Below are positions 60,904 through 64,000 of a DNA stretch of 64,000 nucleotides, piece after piece. Both the position numbers and the translations under genes were made by a program. Under the pieces are notes generated by a model that was not told where the DNA came from, made no database searches, and worked only from the letters and a program-made list of their open reading frames with translations. The DNA comes from Halomarina halobia. GTDB taxonomy: Archaea; Halobacteriota; Halobacteria; Halobacteriales; Haloarculaceae. The stretch lies in assembly GCF_029338575.1 (NCBI RefSeq), contig NZ_CP119992.1, positions 496,001-560,000 on the forward strand, in the 5' to 3' direction. Numbering within the stretch: position 1 is the stretch's first letter; every line of letters starts with the position of its first letter.

Positions 60904-61716
60904 ATGACAACCGTTACCGATATTCTCGGGAAGACGGGCGTCGAGCCCATCACGATGCTCACCGCCTACGACGCGCCGGGAGCCGAGATCGCGGACGAGG
61001 CGGGCGTGGACGTCGTTCTCGTCGGGGACAGTCTGGGAAACGCCGTCCTCGGTCACGACTCGACGCTCCCCGTCACCGTCGAGGAGACGCTGAGCCACAC
61101 GGCGGCCGTCGCCCGCGCCGTGGAGGACGCGCTCGTCGTCGCCGACATGCCGTTTCTCTCCTTCGGCGTGGACGACGCCGAGAGCGTCCGCAACGCCGGG
61201 CGCATGCTCAAGGAGGCGAACGCCGACGCCGTCAAGCTGGAGTCGGGGGCGCACACGGTCGGACTGACCGAGCGGCTCGTCGCGCTGGGCGTCCCGGTGA
61301 TGGCCCACCTCGGGCTCACTCCCCAGCGCGTGAACCAGCTCGGCGGCTACGGCAGACAGGGGACCGACGAGGGGGCCGCCCGCGAGATCGTCGACCTCGC
61401 CCGCGACCACGAGGAGGCGGGCGCGTTCTCGCTCGTGCTCGAACACGTCCCGGCCAACCTCGCGGCGCACGTGACCGCGGAACTCGACATCCCCACCATC
61501 GGCATCGGCGCGGGACCGGACTGCGACGGCCAGGTGCTCGTCTTCCACGACGTGGTGGGTCTCTCCGACTGGACGCCGCCGTTCGCGAAGCCGTTCGGCG
61601 ACGCCCGCGGCGAGATGGAGCGCGCCGTCGGCGACTACGTCGCCGCGGTCGAATCCGGCGCGTTCCCCGCGGCCGAGCACAGCCACGTCGAGGAGGACCT
61701 CGAACACCTGTACTGA
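60904..61716 (+). CDS. panB: 3-methyl-2-oxobutanoate hydroxymethyltransferase
   Basis: 270 residues from ATG 60904 (MTTVTDILGKTG). It forms ketopantoate from alpha-ketoisovalerate and methylene-tetrahydrofolate/-pterin, the first committed step to pantothenate and CoA. Features: MLTAYDAPGAEIADEAGVD, LVGDSLGNAVLGHDSTLPVT, KLESGA, AHLGLTPQRVNQLGGYG, LVLEHVPANLA and IGIGAGPDCDGQVLVFHD. The length matches bacterial and archaeal PanB. Its TATA region is not obvious. Confidence 0.95.
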   Translation: MTTVTDILGKTGVEPITMLTAYDAPGAEIADEAGVDVVLVGDSLGNAVLGHDSTLPVTVEETLSHTAAVARAVEDALVVADMPFLSFGVDDAESVRNAGRMLKEANADAVKLESGAHTVGLTERLVALGVPVMAHLGLTPQRVNQLGGYGRQGTDEGAAREIVDLARDHEEAGAFSLVLEHVPANLAAHVTAELDIPTIGIGAGPDCDGQVLVFHDVVGLSDWTPPFAKPFGDARGEMERAVGDYVAAVESGAFPAAEHSHVEEDLEHLY

Positions 61717-61962
61717 GGCGCGGTATCGCCTCGCGACCGTGGCGTGCCTCGCGTCTCCGGGGCTTCCGCGGAGTTCGGACGCGTCCGGCCGCGCGACGTG
61801 TCGGGCGGAGCTACATTACGGCGAGCGGCACGCGCAAGCGTAGCTTATAATTGTCGGGCGCGATGAGGTTAGCGCGGACGACAGTCCGGTCGGTCGATTA
61901 GTCGACGAAGCCGTAGCGGCGGAGCGGACGCTCTCGGTCGGTTCGGAGGACGGACTCTACAC
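61717..61962. other. 246-bp region upstream of the NRAMP-type gene
   Basis: TATA-like TTATAATT at 61846-61853 points toward the transporter, with a ~90-nt leader to its ATG; the leader contains GGTCGATTAGTCGACG with the palindrome GTCGATTAGTCGAC (61893-61906, a small hairpin near the loop TAG). No gene recognised. Confidence 0.4.
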
Positions 61963-63243
61963 ATGGCCACGGACGAACGACAGTCATCCGCGGGTATCGG
62001 AATCGGGGCATCGGTGCGGAAATTCTTCGACAGGTACGGACTCGGGTTCGTGATGGTCGCGAGCTACTTCGGCTCGGGCTCGGTGTTCATCGCGAGTTCC
62101 GCCGGGGTACAGTACGGCTACGCGCTCCTGTGGGCGGCGATCGGGGCGGTGCTGTTCGGCTTCATGGCCCAGGACATGAGCGCCCGACTCGGCATCTTCG
62201 GCGAGTCACTGATGGTCTTCACCCGACGGAAGCTCGGGCGCGTCGGCGCGACGGCCGTCGCGCTCCTGTTGTCGGTCGGCTGCGTCGCGTGGTGCCTGGA
62301 GCTGACCGCCGCCGTGGGGAAGGGCGTCGCCGTCCTCTCGGGCGGCGCGGTCGGCTGGCAGCCCGTCGCCGTGCTCACCGGCCTGGCGGCCATCGTCACC
62401 GGGGTCCAGAGCTACGACCGCATCGAGCAGGTGATGACGGCGATGATGTTCGCCCTCCTGATCGCCTACCTCGTCGTCGCGGGAGCGAGCGCGCCCGCCC
62501 CCGCGGCGGTCGCGACCGGCCTCCTCCCCTCGCTACCCGATCCGGGGGCGCTCACGCTCGTCGCGGCCATCATCGGGACGACGGCGCTCTGGCCGAACTT
62601 CTTCCTCGAGTCGATCCTCGTCGAGGAGAAGGGGTGGACCGACGCCGAGAGCGTCCCCACGATGCGCCGCGACCTCGGCCTCGGCTACCTCGTCGGCGGG
62701 CTGACGACCGTGGCGATCATCGTCGCCACGGCGGCGGTGCTGCGACCGATGGGGATCAACAGCCTGGAGACGTTCATCACGCCGGGCCGAGCGCTCGCGG
62801 AGGTCCTCGGCGGGTGGGCGCTGGTGCTGTTCCTCGTCGGCGCGCTGGCCGCGGCGTTCAACAGCATCGTCCCGATCATGTGGACGCCGGCGTACGTGAT
62901 CCCGCAGGCGCTCGGTCACGACGTCACGCCCGACGATCGGGGTTTCAAGCTGCTCTACGCCGGCCTCGTCGCCGTCGGGACGCTCTCGCCGCTCGTCCAC
63001 GAGGTCTTCGGACTCAGCGTCGTCGAGATGATCATCCTCTTTCCGGCCTACAACGGGGTCGTCGGCCTGCCGCTCACCGCCCTGCTCCTGTTCTGGGCGG
63101 TCAACGACGACCGGACGATGGGCGAGCACGACAACGGCCTCGCGCTGAACGTCGTCAACGTGTCGCTCGTCCTGCTCGCGGTCTTCCTCGCCGTCTCCTC
63201 CGCGGGCGACGTGTTCGGCGCGATCCTCTCGGGGAGCCTCTGA
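61963..63243 (+). CDS. NRAMP-family membrane transporter with non-canonical metal motifs
   Basis: 426 residues with about 11 membrane helices. The scaffold is NRAMP-like (FGFMAQDMSARLGIFGESL after the first helix, GTTALWPNFFLES in the sixth). The metal-binding residues of canonical members are missing: the TM1 DPGN motif is replaced by SYFGSGSVF (34-42), and the TM6 MPH by LWPN (209-212). It may transport something other than Mn2+/Fe2+, or work without direct metal ligation. A TATA-like TTATAATT (61846-61853) lies ~110 bp upstream, implying a ~90-nt leader. It overlaps nothing; the TauE gene follows 9 bp later. Confidence 0.85.
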   Translation: MATDERQSSAGIGIGASVRKFFDRYGLGFVMVASYFGSGSVFIASSAGVQYGYALLWAAIGAVLFGFMAQDMSARLGIFGESLMVFTRRKLGRVGATAVALLLSVGCVAWCLELTAAVGKGVAVLSGGAVGWQPVAVLTGLAAIVTGVQSYDRIEQVMTAMMFALLIAYLVVAGASAPAPAAVATGLLPSLPDPGALTLVAAIIGTTALWPNFFLESILVEEKGWTDAESVPTMRRDLGLGYLVGGLTTVAIIVATAAVLRPMGINSLETFITPGRALAEVLGGWALVLFLVGALAAAFNSIVPIMWTPAYVIPQALGHDVTPDDRGFKLLYAGLVAVGTLSPLVHEVFGLSVVEMIILFPAYNGVVGLPLTALLLFWAVNDDRTMGEHDNGLALNVVNVSLVLLAVFLAVSSAGDVFGAILSGSL

Positions 63244-63252
63244 GGCGTCGCC

Positions 63253-64000
63253 GTGCCCGTGCCCGATCCGACGACGGCGCTCGCGCTCGATCCCGCCACC
63301 GCACTCGCGCTCGTCGCCGTCGCCCTGATCGGCGGTGTCGGCATCACCGCCATCGGTCCCGGCGGCATCCTCGTCACCGCGGCGCTGTTCGCGCTCACGA
63401 CCGCGACGCCGGCCACCGTGGCCGGAACCGCGAGCGCGACGTTCGTCGCCACCGGCCTGCTCGGCGCGGCCGTCTACGCCCGCTCGGGCGAACTCTCGGC
63501 GCGAGCGGGGCGGCGCGACGCGCTGCTGCTCAGCCTGGTGGGCGTCGTCGGCGCGCTCGCGGGGGTGTGGTTGAACGCGCGGCTCCCGACCGCCGCGTTC
63601 GGGATCCTCCTCGGCGCGGTCGTGTCGCTGTCGGGGGCGCTCGTCTGGTGGCGCACCCGCGGCGGGAGCGGCGGGACCGACCGCCCGGGGGGCGGCGCCG
63701 TCGCCGCCATCGGGTTCGGCGTCGGCGTCGTGAGCGGGACGCTCGGCGTCGGCGGCCCGGTGCTCGCCGTCCCGCTGCTCGTCGCGGCCGGAACGCCGAT
63801 GCTCGCGGCCGTCGCCGCCGCGCAGGTGCAGTCCGTCTTCATCGCCGGCGGCGCGACGTTCGGCTACCTCGCGCAGGGGGCGGTGTCGCCGACGCTGACC
63901 CTCCTGGTGGGGGTCCCGGAACTCGTCGGCGCGGTCCTCGGGTGGCGGCTGGCGCACGCCGTGGACGAGATCAGGCTGAAGCGGGCGCTCGCCGCCGTGC
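63253..64000 (+). CDS. TauE/SafE family permease, N-terminal part
   Basis: Starts at a GTG at 63253, nine bases after the NRAMP-type gene, and continues past the window's end (249 codons visible). The order of membrane helices and the repeat GLGVGGP-type motif (VSGTLGVGGPVLAVPLLVAAG) match sulfite exporter TauE/SafE proteins; the first repeat has GGVGITAIGPGGILVTAALF. It carries anions such as sulfite or sulfoacetate, exact substrate unknown. Spacing suggests cotranscription with the transporter upstream. Confidence 0.85.
   Translation, partial: MPVPDPTTALALDPATALALVAVALIGGVGITAIGPGGILVTAALFALTTATPATVAGTASATFVATGLLGAAVYARSGELSARAGRRDALLLSLVGVVGALAGVWLNARLPTAAFGILLGAVVSLSGALVWWRTRGGSGGTDRPGGGAVAAIGFGVGVVSGTLGVGGPVLAVPLLVAAGTPMLAAVAAAQVQSVFIAGGATFGYLAQGAVSPTLTLLVGVPELVGAVLGWRLAHAVDEIRLKRALAAV

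Overview
The window is a contiguous stretch of a haloarchaeal (class Halobacteria) chromosome. The evidence is very high GC in genes, Asp/Glu-rich predicted proteins, lipobox-bearing twin-arginine signals on the solute-binding proteins, archaeal TATA-like boxes about 25-38 bp before start codons, haloarchaeal regulators of the HTH_10 (Bat-like) type, a PilA-type archaeal pilin, an Orc1/Cdc6-like ATPase, GTP cyclohydrolase III and the glpABC/glpK glycerol catabolic cluster. Genes are dense, mostly in operons with 1-11 nt overlaps. I see no CRISPR array, rRNA, intact IS element or prophage. Two tRNA genes are present (Thr-UGU at 32766 and Leu-GAG at 55672, minus strand).

Layout. 1-10.1 kb: end of an amidohydrolase, an HTH_10 regulator divergent from a five-gene dipeptide/oligopeptide ABC importer, then two Ntn-hydrolase-fold genes (DUF1028 and a gamma-glutamyltransferase-like protein). 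10.2-12.9 kb: MscS channel, UspA protein, degenerate Cdc6-like ATPase. 13.0-20.3 kb: glycerol catabolism, with a predicted membrane protein and glycerol kinase leftward and anaerobic-type glycerol-3-phosphate dehydrogenase glpABC rightward from a regulatory region rich in inverted repeats. 20.3-22.8 kb: cation/proton antiporter plus separate TrkA-N subunit, and an Lrp/AsnC regulator. 22.8-29.4 kb: MoxR ATPase convergent with a four-gene membrane operon (transglutaminase-like, DUF58 and two membrane proteins). 29.9 kb: a lone type IV pilin. 31-33 kb: phosphoglycerate kinase, GNAT, tRNA-Thr. 33.2-37.6 kb: a complete sugar-type ABC importer. 37.6-40.3 kb: RDD protein, small membrane protein, exported phosphoesterase, a 37-residue zinc-finger protein. 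40.7-46.0 kb: branched-chain amino-acid-type ABC importer with its binding protein convergent. 46.2-53.8 kb: CBS protein, GTP cyclohydrolase III, and an unusual operon of a Cys-less 6-pyruvoyltetrahydropterin-synthase-like enzyme, glycosyltransferase, methyltransferase and ParB-like protein, with regulators and a dehydrogenase pair nearby. 53.9-60.8 kb: small conserved haloarchaeal proteins, tRNA-Leu with a duplicated 3' end, an MBF1-like protein, alanyl-tRNA editing protein, two copies of a long intergenic repeat, acyl-CoA dehydrogenase, HAD phosphatase. 60.9-64 kb: panB, a non-canonical NRAMP-family transporter, and the start of a TauE/SafE permease.

Overall this is a chromosomal metabolic region specialised in uptake and use of organic nutrients (peptides, sugars, amino acids, glycerol). 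The parts I find least explained are the pterin-synthase/glycosyltransferase/methyltransferase operon, the in-frame palindromic insert inside GlpC, the duplicated intergenic element at 57.8-58.3 kb, and the repeated tRNA-Leu 3' end, which looks like a relic of an integration site.
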